Positions 54,820 to 63,335 of a stretch of DNA of 64,000 nucleotides are shown in pieces. Source of the stretch: Nocardia cyriacigeorgica (GTDB lineage: Bacteria > Actinomycetota > Actinomycetes > Mycobacteriales > Mycobacteriaceae). The translations under genes were made by a program, and so were the position numbers. The DNA lies in NCBI RefSeq assembly GCF_029868385.1, contig NZ_JARWNX010000054.1, positions 1-64,000 on the forward strand, written 5' to 3'. Within the stretch, counting starts at the first letter, position 1, and every line of letters starts with the position of its first letter. A model generated the notes under the pieces. That model did no database searches and was not told where the DNA came from. It worked only from the letters and a program-made list of their open reading frames with translations.

Positions 54820-56301
54820 ATGATCTCCACGGACCTCGCCACCCGGCCCATCCACGCCGACGGTCTCACCGGTTCATCCCAATCGTCCTCAACCCCCGAC
54901 GCGGACAACTCGCGATCCACACTCGCGCTGGCCCCGCTGGTCGCACTCAGCCTCGGCTACTTCCTCGTAATGCTCGACGTGACCGCCGTCAATGTCGCCC
55001 TCCCCGATATCCGCGCGTCCCTTGGCGCCCGTCCCTCGGCTCTGCAATGGATCATCGACGGCTACAGCACCGTCTTCGCGGCGCTGCTCCTGCTCGGCGG
55101 TGGCCTCGCCGATCGACTCGGGCATCGGCGGGTCTTCCTTGCCGGCCTCGGAGTCTTCATGATCGCGTCCGCAGTCTGTGGCCTCGCCGCGAACGCCAGT
55201 ACGCTGATCGCCGGACGGCTCGCCCAGGGTGTGGGCGCGGCACTGCTCGTACCCGCCTCGCTCGCACTCCTGCAAGCCGCTTACCCCGATCTGGCAGTGC
55301 GGACACGGGCTATCGCGATCTGGGGCGCGGTGGCGTCTGTCGCTTTCGGCGCTGGCCCCGTGGTCGGCGGGGTCTTGGTCTCAGCTGTCGACTGGCAATT
55401 CGTGTTCTGGCTGAATCTGCCTATCGGCGTTCTCGCCGTGCACCTCACTCTGCGCTATCTCCGTGCCTCCACCCGCCTGGCGAGCGCCCACCGGATGGAC
55501 CCGCTGGGACAGGCGCTCAGCATCGTCGGGCTCGTCGCCTTGGCCTACGGCCTCAACGAGGCGAGCGCACGCGGCTGGACGTCGACGCCTATCCTGGCCG
55601 CCTTCGGCCTGGGCACCGTCGCGCTTGTCACCTTTGCCCTGGTCGAGCGAGTCCTGGAGGCACAGATGGTACGGGGCCGCGGCAAGCGCGCACCGCTGCT
55701 GCCACCCTCATTGTTCCGCTCCCGAGCCTTTACCAGCACCGCCGCGATCGGATTACTGATCAGCCTCGGCTATTACGGCATGCTCTTCCTGACCACCCTG
55801 TATTTCCGGCAAGAACGCGGTTTCAGCGCTCTGGCGACTGGCTTCGCGCTACTGCCGTCGGTGTGCATGGGCTTGGCAGCCGCACCGCTGTTCAGCCGGA
55901 TCGTTGCCCGTACCGGCCCGTACATCCCGATGGCCGCGGGCCTCATGCTCGGCACCGCCGGCTTCCTCGGCTGGCTGCTCGCCGGGCCGCACACTCCCTA
56001 TTCCGTACTGCTGTTCGCCCTGGTTGCCACCGGGCTCGGCCAGACCATGACGGCCCTGGCTGCCACTGCCGCCATCATCGACGCCGCCCCCGCGTCAGGG
56101 GCGGGCATCGCCGCCGCCGTCTTCAACGTCTCCCGGCAGGTCGGCAGCGCCGCCGGGGTGGCGCTGTTCGGCATGCTCGCCGCCTCCAACGGCTTCATAC
56201 CCGGCCTGCGGCTATCGGCGGCTCTCGCTGCCGCAGCCTTCGCCACCGGTACCTTGCTCGCCATGTTCACCCTGTCGCAGTGGCGCGCCAACGACCAGTG
56301 A
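54820..56301 (+). CDS. DHA2-family (EmrB/QacA-like) 14-helix MFS exporter
   Basis: A protein of 493 residues. The motif LDVTAVNVALPDI lies in the first helix, WIIDGYSTVFAALLLLGGGL in the second region and GGGLADRLGHRRVF as motif A. Fourteen hydrophobic segments fit the DHA2 class of proton-driven drug exporters. ATG 54820, no strong ribosome site seen. It is followed by the PhzF-like gene (58 bp gap), with an ArsR repressor divergent, an arrangement typical of inducible efflux cassettes. Confidence 0.92.
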   Translation: MISTDLATRPIHADGLTGSSQSSSTPDADNSRSTLALAPLVALSLGYFLVMLDVTAVNVALPDIRASLGARPSALQWIIDGYSTVFAALLLLGGGLADRLGHRRVFLAGLGVFMIASAVCGLAANASTLIAGRLAQGVGAALLVPASLALLQAAYPDLAVRTRAIAIWGAVASVAFGAGPVVGGVLVSAVDWQFVFWLNLPIGVLAVHLTLRYLRASTRLASAHRMDPLGQALSIVGLVALAYGLNEASARGWTSTPILAAFGLGTVALVTFALVERVLEAQMVRGRGKRAPLLPPSLFRSRAFTSTAAIGLLISLGYYGMLFLTTLYFRQERGFSALATGFALLPSVCMGLAAAPLFSRIVARTGPYIPMAAGLMLGTAGFLGWLLAGPHTPYSVLLFALVATGLGQTMTALAATAAIIDAAPASGAGIAAAVFNVSRQVGSAAGVALFGMLAASNGFIPGLRLSAALAAAAFATGTLLAMFTLSQWRANDQ

Positions 56302-56359
56302 CCCCTCGACTCCCGTCCACTCACCCGCAATCCGGCTCCGACAGAAAGAATCCTCACCA

Positions 56360-57223
56360 ATGAACGCTCCGACCCCCACCGCCATCCTGCACTACACCGC
56401 CTTCGCAACCAGCCCCCACGGCGGCAACCCAGCCGGGGTTGTACTCGACGCCTCCGGACTCGACGACAACACAATGACCGCAATCGCCGCCGAACTCGGC
56501 TACTCGGAATCCGCCTTTCTCACACCCGGCCCCACCCCGGACGACCACAGAACCTTCACCCTTCGGTTCTTCAGCCCCAAGGCGGAAGTCGACTTCTGCG
56601 GCCACGCCACTGTGGCCACGGCCATCGCACTCGGTGAACGGTTCGGACCCGGGAATTTCGACCTCCACACCCAGGCCGGTCTGGTACCGGTCGCCGTACA
56701 GGACGAAAACGGGACGCTGAAGGCCACGCTCACCACCGTGCCGCCGCGGGTGTATGAGGCAGATCCGAGCGATGTCGCGGAGGCCTTGGCGGCGCTCGGC
56801 TGGACGAGCCAGGAGCTGGACCCCGCGCTGCCCCCGCGGATCGCGTACGCGGGGGTACACCATCTGGTACTGGCGGCCGCCACACGAGAACGGCTGGCCG
56901 ACCTGGACTACGACTTCGACCGCCTGCTCGCGCTGATGCATCGGCTAGACCTGACCACGGTGCAGCTGGTCTGGCGCCAAACCACGACGATCTACCACGT
57001 CCGCGACCCATTCCCCGTCGGCGGCGTCGTAGAAGACGCCGCCACCGGTGCCGCCGCCGCGGCCTTCGGCGCATACGCGCGCCAGCTCGGCCTGGTTCCG
57101 CCCGACGCCGAGCTGACCCTCCACCAAGGCCACGACATGGGTCGACCGTCGCTGCTGGAAGTCACGCTGCATCCGGGCGAGGAGCAGGTCAGGGTCACCG
57201 GCACCGCGGTCCGGCTCCGCTGA
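56360..57223 (+). CDS. PhzF-family isomerase
   Basis: A protein of 287 residues. Two-lobed PhzF fold with the N-terminal YTAFATSPHGGNPAGVVLD, the catalytic glutamate in LGYSESAFL near residue 52 and LRFFSPKAEVDFCGHATVAT near 71-90. The C-terminal lobe repeats the pattern (VEDAATGAAAAAFGAYA). PhzF proper isomerises a phenazine precursor, but no other phz genes are here. The family is broad and its usual substrates are unknown. Paired with the DHA2 exporter. Confidence 0.9.
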   Translation: MNAPTPTAILHYTAFATSPHGGNPAGVVLDASGLDDNTMTAIAAELGYSESAFLTPGPTPDDHRTFTLRFFSPKAEVDFCGHATVATAIALGERFGPGNFDLHTQAGLVPVAVQDENGTLKATLTTVPPRVYEADPSDVAEALAALGWTSQELDPALPPRIAYAGVHHLVLAAATRERLADLDYDFDRLLALMHRLDLTTVQLVWRQTTTIYHVRDPFPVGGVVEDAATGAAAAAFGAYARQLGLVPPDAELTLHQGHDMGRPSLLEVTLHPGEEQVRVTGTAVRLR

Positions 57224-57492
57224 TCGCGCCGAGGCCGGGCGGCCGCGACACGAGGACCTGTGCGGGATCGTGGGGCGATTGAAGTGGTCGGCCCGCCGGC
57301 GGTGCATGGGAAGACTCCGGCTTCGATCACCGAAGATGCCGCAGTCGTCCCGGCTGTGTTCAATCGCCATTCTCAGACCGAATTCACAGTGATCGCCCAG
57401 AACAGTCACGCATCACGCGCCGCCGAGGCTGGAGCGACAGCTGGGATCCACTGCGACCGGCTGTGAACTCTGGCCGAACCACAGCAGCGGAC

Positions 57493-57525
57493 TCGGGGTT
57501 CGAGTCCCTGATGGCGCACAACAAG
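57493..57525 (+). repeat. attR-like direct repeat with displaced tRNA-Lys 3' end
   Basis: Exact copy of 51109-51141. The first 26 bp equal the T arm and acceptor 3' half of tRNA-Lys without the rest of the tRNA, so this is the displaced original end. Confidence 0.9.
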
Positions 57526-57562
57526 AAAGCCTCGGCATCACATTATGCCGGGGCTTTCTTTT
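57523..57562 (+). terminator. Probable native tRNA-Lys terminator, now beyond attR
   Basis: AAGAAAGCC and CGGCAT pair with ATGCCG and GGCTTTCTT around a short loop, then a T-run. Lying just outside the repeat, it was probably the terminator of tRNA-Lys before integration. The ~270 bp between phzF-like and attR hold nothing recognised. Confidence 0.75.
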
Positions 57563-57774
57563 GTTCGACCCAGTGGGCGCGGTCACGCGCGAATACACCG
57601 GCAAGGTCACGGGAATGTCACTTTCAGGCCCTGAAACAGACTTTGTGTTGAAAAGTTCTGTGAGCTGAGGCACAAGAGGTTTAATCGCAAACCCCCTGCA
57701 TAGGTTCCGGATCGATGCAGTTCACTCGAGGGTTTCAAGGTCAACATCGCCTCCGATTGGCCCTCTATTCACCT

Positions 57775-57931
57775 TCCGTTAACCTTCCGTGACCATTCTG
57801 CAATCAGGTCGAAGCAAGGGCCGACGCTCCACCCGAGTGGAGTTCCGCGCGACGCGGCGGGCCGGGACACGAATTCCCAGGAACCGCATGAGATCCACGC
57901 GTCGGTGATCGGGAACCGCTGAGTGTTCCCG
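57775..57931 (+). promoter_or_regulatory. Structured 5' leader of the transglycosylase gene, candidate c-di-AMP (ydaO) riboswitch
   Basis: The leader contains many nested stems: CCAC-CCGA-GTGG, CCGCG-CGA-CGCGG, GGG...CCC around CACGAATT, GAGTGGA far-pairing with TCCAC, and CGGGAAC...GTTCCCG (57910-57931), which could be the expression hairpin. Cell-wall hydrolase genes of actinobacteria are often under ydaO-type riboswitches, and CGAATTCC-CAGG-AACC-GCATGAG vaguely fits its 3' core. The match is by eye only. Confidence 0.42.
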
Positions 57932-58062
57932 TCGCACAACACAACCCCACAACAGCACACAGCCCTGTTCCGGCGTGCGCGCAGAGAGCCGCCGCCGTGG
58001 ATCCGTGCTGCCTTCCTGCGGCCGGATCGAAAACCTACACCGATCAAGGAACCGATTTCGCC

Positions 58063-58686
58063 ATGCCTGACCGACGCCTTCCCACCATCCGCCGCCGCTC
58101 GCTTCGTGAGGGATTCGCCTTCGCGGCAGCCGCGGCCGGAATCGTCGCCGTCGCCGCCTCCTCCGCGGTATCGGTCGCCGATGACAGCGTTCCGGAGCGC
58201 ATCGCGATGGTCGCCGAGCAGCAGCCCGCCGCGCAGGCCGAGCCCGCCGCCGACAAGCCCGCCGATCAGCCGGTCGCCGAGGCCGTGCCCGCACCGGCCC
58301 CCGCACCCGCGCCTGCCCCCGCACCGGAGCCGATTCCGGCCCCGGCCCCCGCGCCGCCGGTCTACCCGGACAACCTCGACGGCTGGATCCGCCAGGCCCT
58401 CGACATCATGGCCGCCAAGGGCATCCCCGGTTCCTACGACGGCATCATGCGCAACATCATGCGCGAGTCCACCGGCAACCCGCAGGCGATCAACCTGTGG
58501 GATTCCAACGCCGCGGCGGGTATCCCGTCCAAGGGCCTGCTCCAGGTGATCGACCCCACCTTCGCCGCCTACCACGTCGAAGGCACCCCGTTCGACGTCT
58601 GGAACCCGGTGTCCAACATTGTGGCCGCCTGCAACTACGCGGCGCACCGCTACGGCTCGATGGACAACGTCAACAGCGCGTACTGA
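58063..58686 (+). CDS. Secreted lytic transglycosylase (SLT domain)
   Basis: A protein of 207 residues from ATG 58063. Basic Arg-rich N-terminus then a signal peptide (EGFAFAAAAAGIVAVAASSA), a Pro/Ala repeat linker (PAPAPAPAPAPAPEP) that would span the wall, and a C-terminal domain of ~95 residues with the catalytic glutamate in MRESTGNPQAINLWDSN and GIPSKGLLQVIDPTFAAY. It cleaves peptidoglycan glycan strands. A long structured leader (to 57775) precedes it, suggesting RNA-level control. Confidence 0.9.
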   Translation: MPDRRLPTIRRRSLREGFAFAAAAAGIVAVAASSAVSVADDSVPERIAMVAEQQPAAQAEPAADKPADQPVAEAVPAPAPAPAPAPAPEPIPAPAPAPPVYPDNLDGWIRQALDIMAAKGIPGSYDGIMRNIMRESTGNPQAINLWDSNAAAGIPSKGLLQVIDPTFAAYHVEGTPFDVWNPVSNIVAACNYAAHRYGSMDNVNSAY

Positions 58687-58724
58687 CCCGGACCGGCGTC
58701 ATCGGCCCCGACGTACACTGCGCC

Positions 58725-59039
58725 ATGGCCGATTACGCCCACTCCGACGCAGCGGCCAGGAGCCGCGCCGAGAAGGCGCGGCTCCTGGCCGGTTTCCTCT
58801 GGGAGCGCGGCATCACCAGCGCCGAACTGCTGGCGATGCCCGCCGCGACACGACGCAAACTGGCCCGTGCCGCGCAGACCAATCCGCCGAGCACCGATGA
58901 GACCTGGCAGTCGGTGGCGGGATTGCTCGACGAGAAGGACGCGTGGGCGCGACGTCACCCCGATCATCCGGCGGCCCGGCGTTCGCACCGCGACGAGAAG
59001 TTGATGTGGGTCAAGCCACCGATCGTGCCCTGGTCCTGA
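58725..59039 (+). CDS. Conserved hypothetical protein, helical
   Basis: A soluble protein of 104 residues from ATG 58725, highly charged and helical (SDAAARSRAEKARLLAGFLW, ATRRKLARAAQTNP, LLDEKDAWARRHPDHPAAR). A TACACT hexamer lies just before the start. Composition fits the genome. No family or function recognised. It might be a small nucleic-acid or protein-binding factor, but this is not shown. Confidence 0.6.
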   Translation: MADYAHSDAAARSRAEKARLLAGFLWERGITSAELLAMPAATRRKLARAAQTNPPSTDETWQSVAGLLDEKDAWARRHPDHPAARRSHRDEKLMWVKPPIVPWS

Positions 59040-59111
59040 GTCCGATTCCCGGCCGAGGCCGGTCGGGCGCCGCACGGGCGTGCGGTCACCAGCCGCCGAC
59101 GGCCCGCCCGG

Positions 59112-59618
59112 TCATACCGTGTGAGCGTCGCCGGGCGTCGCGGTGTACTCCGCGCCCGGCCCTCGGCCGTCCCGTTCCGACCGTTCGGCGACACGCGCCG
59201 ACAGCGACCGCAACGACCGCGCCTCCGCCTCGGTGATGCCGTCGATGAACATCTCCCGCACCAGTGCGACATGGTGCGGTGCCGCATGCGCGAGCAGCGC
59301 CCGCCCCTGCGGCGTCAGCCGTACCAGCACGCCACGGGCATCGTCGGCCACGCGCTCACGCTCGACCAGCCCGCGGGCCGCCATCCGAGCCAGATGCTTG
59401 GACAGCCTGCTCTTCTCCCAGCACACCCGCACCGCGAGTTCCTTGGCGCGCAGACAGCCCTCCGGTGCGGCCGAGAGCGGGACCAGCAGCTCGTAATCGG
59501 CCATCGACAGCCCGTCGGCCGCCAGCCCGGCCGTGATCGCCGCATCCATCCGCTGACGCAACAGGATGTAGGCCTGCCACGTGGCTTGTTCCTCGTCGTT
59601 CAGCCATCGGACCACCAC
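59112..59618 (-). CDS. MarR-family regulator
   Basis: A protein of 168 residues from GTG 59618. The winged helix reads MADYELLVPLSAAPEGCLRA, LAVRVCWEKSRLSKHLARM and LVRLTPQGRALL. A cysteine in the recognition region (RVCWEKSR) could make it redox-responsive, as in OhrR/MexR types, but a single Cys is not proof. A perfect palindrome at 59627-59640 overlaps its promoter, so it is probably autoregulated. Confidence 0.88.
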   Translation of the reverse strand: MVVRWLNDEEQATWQAYILLRQRMDAAITAGLAADGLSMADYELLVPLSAAPEGCLRAKELAVRVCWEKSRLSKHLARMAARGLVERERVADDARGVLVRLTPQGRALLAHAAPHHVALVREMFIDGITEAEARSLRSLSARVAERSERDGRGPGAEYTATPGDAHTV

Positions 59619-59626
59619 ACGATGCT

Positions 59627-59640
59627 AACCACATGTGGTT
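59627..59640. promoter_or_regulatory. MarR autoregulatory operator
   Basis: Perfect palindrome AACCACATGTGGTT, 8 bp before the marR start and overlapping the likely -10 (TAGCAT on the minus strand). Typical of MarR sites. Confidence 0.65.
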
Positions 59641-59677
59641 GACATAGACACCAATGCCGCGAACGGGCTCGGCCCGC

Positions 59678-61867
59678 TCACCACCAACCGGTGGTCGCGC
59701 CGATCTGACGTTCCAGCTCGGGAGTGATGGTGCGGACATAGCTGGCGGTGAGGTGATGCTCGTCGTGATAGACCAGCACATTGCCCACCACGACCCGGCA
59801 GATCTCCGGGCCGCACACCGCATCGCTGAGATCGAGCAGATGCACATTGGGGAAGGCAGCGGCCGGTTCGATGGCCGGATTCACCGGCGACAACGCCTCA
59901 CTGCGCGCGATACCGCAATTGTCGGCATCGCCACCGGCGGCCAGACAGTCGACCGCACGATATCGGGTGCCCTTGTCATTGCGCAGCCACGGTGTATCCC
60001 GGATGGCCATCACGTGCAGATCGCGCTCGGCCATCGCGGTCCACACCTCGACGAACTCGTCGGGAGTCTTGTCGCCGCCGATCGGCCACTGCGGTTCGGT
60101 CGCGGTGGTGAACACCCAGTCGGGCCGTTCCGCCCCGAGCCGGTCGACCACGGCCCGCGACCAATCCCGGCAGTCCGGGATATCGAGGCCGCGATATTTG
60201 GCGTCCTCCCGGAGATTGAGCGGACAGCCCATCTTGAGCAGGACGACGACCTTCACACCGTGCGCGCGCCCGAGCGCGTCCAGTGCGGGCAACCAGTGCT
60301 CGGCATGGGAATTGCCGACGACGGCCATGGTCCGCGCGCCAGCGGGATCACCGTAGACGCAGGTCGTGATCTCGGTGGTGAACCAGTCGGAGATACAGCC
60401 ATCGATGGTGGAAGGGGGCAGGTCTCCCGGCGCCTCGAGCACCGAGGGCCGCACCCGAGCAGGGGGAACCGTCGCACCCGCCAGCAGGGCCTCGGCGCCC
60501 GGATACACCACCGGATCGAGCGCACCGATCGGCCGGGCCGGGTTGTTGATCAGCACGCCCTGCCAGAACCCGGACACCCCGAGCACCAGCACACCGACGA
60601 CGGTCACCACGACCGCGGCCCCGCGACGCAGCCACAGCGGTGAGGCCGCCGATCCGCCCGAACGCAACCGCAGCGGTTCCTCGATCAATCGGTTGGTCAG
60701 CACCGCGAGCACCAGTGACAGACCGATGATCACCAGCCCATCGCCCAGCGTGATCTCGGTGGCCTCGGTCTGGACCAGGTAGTAGATGAGCAGCGGCCAA
60801 TGCCACAGGTACAGCGCATAGGCGATGGCGCCGAGTTCGACCATCGGCCGAGTGGCCAACAGCCGGGACACCGCGGGCCGCCACCCCGACTCGGTACTGC
60901 GGCCCGCGAGGATCAACGCGACGGCCGCGCCCACCGGGAACAGCGCCGCCGGACCCGGGAACTGACGTGCGCCGTCGAACAGGATTCCGCAGGTCAGCAC
61001 CGCCAACAGCCCGGCAGCCGCGAGCAGCGACATCCCGATCTTCGCCCACAGCCGATCCGGTACCCGCACGAACGGTACGACCACCGCGAGCAGGGCGCCG
61101 ACCAGCAGCTCCCATGCCCGCGCACCGCTGTCGTAGTAGATCCACTCCTGATACGAACCGGAGCGCAGCGCCGCGTACACGAAGGAGGCGATACCGAGGA
61201 CCAGCGCCAGCGCGCCCACCGCCGGACGCACCGCCGAGCGACGTCCGGTGCGGCGGCAGATCCAGGCCACCGCGGCCAGCAGCAGCGTGATCGCCACATA
61301 GAACTGACCCTGGACCGCCATCGACCACAGATGCTGTAGCGGGCTCACCGAGGGATCGGCCGCCAGATAGTCGGCGGCGGCGTTGGCGAGGTACCAATTC
61401 TGGTAATACAGCGCCGAGGCCACCGTCTGGCCCGACATATCCGCCCACTGGGTATAGGGATGCTCGGCCACGGTCATCACCACGACCAGCGCGAGCACCA
61501 CGAACAGTGCGGGCAGCAGGCGCCGGGCGGTGCGACGGAAGGTCTGCCACAGGCCGATCCCGCCGTCGCCCTCGGCGCGGCGCAGCAACATACCGGTGAA
61601 GAAGAAACCGGACAGCACGAGGAAGACATCGACGCCGCCGGACACCTTGCCGAACCAGATGTGGAAGGCCACAACCAACGCGATCGCCACACCGCGCAGA
61701 CCGTCCAGATCCAGGCGATAGTCGGTCGTTTTCGCGTCCTTCGGCACCGAAGCGGCGGTCGCCGTAGCGGCCGCCGTGCCCTCGCTGATCCGTACCAACT
61801 GCCCTCTCCCGATCAACTCGCGCGCCCGCGTACCGGGCGCGCGAAGATCGCACGCGGCGGTCGACAC
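59678..61867 (-). CDS. Acyltransferase-3 / SGNH-domain membrane O-acyltransferase
   Basis: A protein of 729 residues: an N-terminal ten-helix acyltransferase-3 domain (LDLDGLRGVAIALVVAFHIW near 52-71, GGVDVFLVLSGFFFTGMLL) and a C-terminal extracytoplasmic SGNH hydrolase-like domain (VVGNSHAEHWLPALDALG with the block I Ser, and DEHHLTASYVRT with the block V Asp/His). Such OafA/YrhL-type proteins O-acylate cell-envelope glycans. Start GTG 61867. TTG 61798 has a better ribosome site (GGGAGAGGG) and is a fair alternative. Confidence 0.92.
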   Translation of the reverse strand: MSTAACDLRAPGTRARELIGRGQLVRISEGTAAATATAASVPKDAKTTDYRLDLDGLRGVAIALVVAFHIWFGKVSGGVDVFLVLSGFFFTGMLLRRAEGDGGIGLWQTFRRTARRLLPALFVVLALVVVMTVAEHPYTQWADMSGQTVASALYYQNWYLANAAADYLAADPSVSPLQHLWSMAVQGQFYVAITLLLAAVAWICRRTGRRSAVRPAVGALALVLGIASFVYAALRSGSYQEWIYYDSGARAWELLVGALLAVVVPFVRVPDRLWAKIGMSLLAAAGLLAVLTCGILFDGARQFPGPAALFPVGAAVALILAGRSTESGWRPAVSRLLATRPMVELGAIAYALYLWHWPLLIYYLVQTEATEITLGDGLVIIGLSLVLAVLTNRLIEEPLRLRSGGSAASPLWLRRGAAVVVTVVGVLVLGVSGFWQGVLINNPARPIGALDPVVYPGAEALLAGATVPPARVRPSVLEAPGDLPPSTIDGCISDWFTTEITTCVYGDPAGARTMAVVGNSHAEHWLPALDALGRAHGVKVVVLLKMGCPLNLREDAKYRGLDIPDCRDWSRAVVDRLGAERPDWVFTTATEPQWPIGGDKTPDEFVEVWTAMAERDLHVMAIRDTPWLRNDKGTRYRAVDCLAAGGDADNCGIARSEALSPVNPAIEPAAAFPNVHLLDLSDAVCGPEICRVVVGNVLVYHDEHHLTASYVRTITPELERQIGATTGWW

Positions 61868-62087
61868 TCAACGGACATAGCAGAATCCCTATCACAACCG
61901 GCCGTTTCACCGGAATTCATCGAGCACCCTCCGGCGCGGTGCGGCCCCTGACCACCGAGGCAGAACCACCGGTCGCAGCTGGCATTTCGGTGCCACCCGG
62001 TTGACAAGTGCGTGGGTCGTCACAACAGTGGATGCGGCGTTCGGACTCGAGAGCGCCAACTCCACCGCAGCAGACATAGAGGAATAC

Positions 62088-62387
62088 ATGAACGTTCGCC
62101 GGTTCACTGTCAGCGTCGCCGTCGCGGGACTGACCCTCCTCGCGGCACCGGCCGCGCTGGCCGTCCCCGCCCCTTCCGGTTCCGCAGGCACAGGTTCGTC
62201 CGCCGCCGACACCGGCTCGGCCGCCACCGGCTCCGCCGGGACCGCGCAGACCGGCTCGGCTGGTGGCGCCTTCGCCAACTGCGAGGACGTCAAGGCCGCG
62301 GGCCGGGCGCCGATCTTCCGTGGCGAACCCGGTTTCGGCCCGCATCTGGATCCCGACGGTGATGGATTCGCGTGCCCGACGGTCTGA
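62088..62387 (+). CDS. Secreted Excalibur-domain protein
   Basis: A protein of 99 residues from ATG 62088 with AGAGGAA. Signal peptide VSVAVAGLTLLAAPAALAV, a Gly/Ser/Ala/Thr-rich spacer and a complete Excalibur domain: FANCEDVKAAGRAPIFRG near 62-79 and LDPDGDGFACPTV at the end, with the DxDxDG calcium loop and two Cys. It lacks a lipobox, so unlike the protein at 22489 it is probably released. A -35 TTGACA at 62001-62006 may start its mRNA. Confidence 0.85.
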   Translation: MNVRRFTVSVAVAGLTLLAAPAALAVPAPSGSAGTGSSAADTGSAATGSAGTAQTGSAGGAFANCEDVKAAGRAPIFRGEPGFGPHLDPDGDGFACPTV

Positions 62388-62399
62388 CACGCTCGAATA

Positions 62400-62444
62400 G
62401 ACGAACACCCGGTGCGGCTGCGGCCGACCGGGTGTTCGTCTTTT
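62400..62444. terminator. Strong terminator with T-tract
   Basis: GACGAACACCCGGT (62400-62413) pairs perfectly with ACCGGGTGTTCGTC (62427-62440), followed by TTTT. It separates the convergent Excalibur and DUF3618 genes. Confidence 0.9.
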
Positions 62445-62461
62445 CGGGGTCCGGCCCGCGC

Positions 62462-62683
62462 TCAGCGGAAGATCTTGACCAGCACCAGCCCGGCCAGCAA
62501 CACACCCGCACCGATCAGGGTGTACTTCACCTTCGGCTCGTTGACCTTGGCCACCACCAGCTGTTTGGTGTCGTCGGCGATCCGCTGCGGATCGGCCCGC
62601 ACCGCGATCTCGTCCAGCGTGCTGGCCAATCGCGTCCGCGCGGCCTCGATCTCCTGCTCGATCCGCTCGGTATCCCTTGCCAC
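62462..62683 (-). CDS. DUF3618 small membrane protein
   Basis: A protein of 73 residues from GTG 62683 with AGGAGG at 7 nt. Amphipathic N-terminal helix (ARDTERIEQEIEAARTRLAS), basic middle, and one C-terminal membrane helix (YTLIGAGVLLAGLVLVKIF). Its place divergent from bcp is the same as Rv2520c in mycobacteria. Function unknown, probably a membrane-surface scaffold. Confidence 0.85.
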   Translation of the reverse strand: MARDTERIEQEIEAARTRLASTLDEIAVRADPQRIADDTKQLVVAKVNEPKVKYTLIGAGVLLAGLVLVKIFR

Positions 62684-62861
62684 TTGGCGCCTCCTGTAGA
62701 CGATCGCCGCGCCCGCGCGCGGTCCGGTGCTGTGTCGTGCGTCGCCGCGCGATGCGCGGCAGGTTCGCGGACCCCGCCCGGCGCTCGTAGGCGGTCCGGT
62801 CCAGGGCTCGCCGACGAGTGTATCCGCGGTCGCGGTCATGGCCTTCGGTTACGGTTCGGTG

Positions 62862-63335
62862 GTGACCGACAACCACCGCCTCTCCCCCGGCGATCCCGCC
62901 CCCGATTTCACCCTGCCCGACGCCGACGGCAACGAGGTCTCGCTCGCCGACTATCGCGGCCGCAAGGTGATCGTGTACTTCTACCCGGCCGCGAGCACCC
63001 CCGGCTGCACCAAGCAGGCCTGCGATTTCCGCGACAACCTGAGTGAACTGTCGGGCGCTGGCATCGACGTCATCGGCATCTCACCGGACAAACCGGCGAA
63101 GCTGGCCAAGTTCCGCGATAACGAGGGCCTGACCTTCCCGCTGCTGTCGGACCCCGAACGCGGCGTCCTCACCGCGTGGGGCGCGTTCGGCGAGAAGACC
63201 ATGTACGGCAAGAAGGTCACCGGCGTCATTCGCTCGACCTTCCTCGTCGACGAAGCGGGCAAGATCGAGGTGGCCCAGTACAACGTGCGCGCCACCGGAC
63301 ATGTCGCCAAACTGCGGCGGGATCTCTCGGTCTAG
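62862..63335 (+). CDS. bcp: Thiol peroxidase Bcp (peroxiredoxin Q)
   Basis: A peroxiredoxin of 157 residues reducing H2O2 and organic hydroperoxides. Peroxidatic Cys in STPGCTKQACDFRDN with the resolving Cys four residues on, plus PAPDFTLPDADGNEVSLADY. GTG 62862 is chosen since TACGGT lies 6 nt before it and the protein then begins like mycobacterial Bcp, so the transcript is probably leaderless. Its TAG overlaps the TAG of the convergent TetR gene. Confidence 0.94.
   Translation: MTDNHRLSPGDPAPDFTLPDADGNEVSLADYRGRKVIVYFYPAASTPGCTKQACDFRDNLSELSGAGIDVIGISPDKPAKLAKFRDNEGLTFPLLSDPERGVLTAWGAFGEKTMYGKKVTGVIRSTFLVDEAGKIEVAQYNVRATGHVAKLRRDLSV

Noticed and set aside
56360..57223. Phenazine biosynthesis
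   Set aside because: PhzF-like proteins are widespread, and no phzA, B, D, E or G homologue is nearby.
58063..58686. Resuscitation-promoting factor (Rpf)
   Set aside because: The C-terminal domain has the SLT-type MRESTGNPQAINLWDSN motif rather than the Rpf consensus (WDxxAxCESGGNW).
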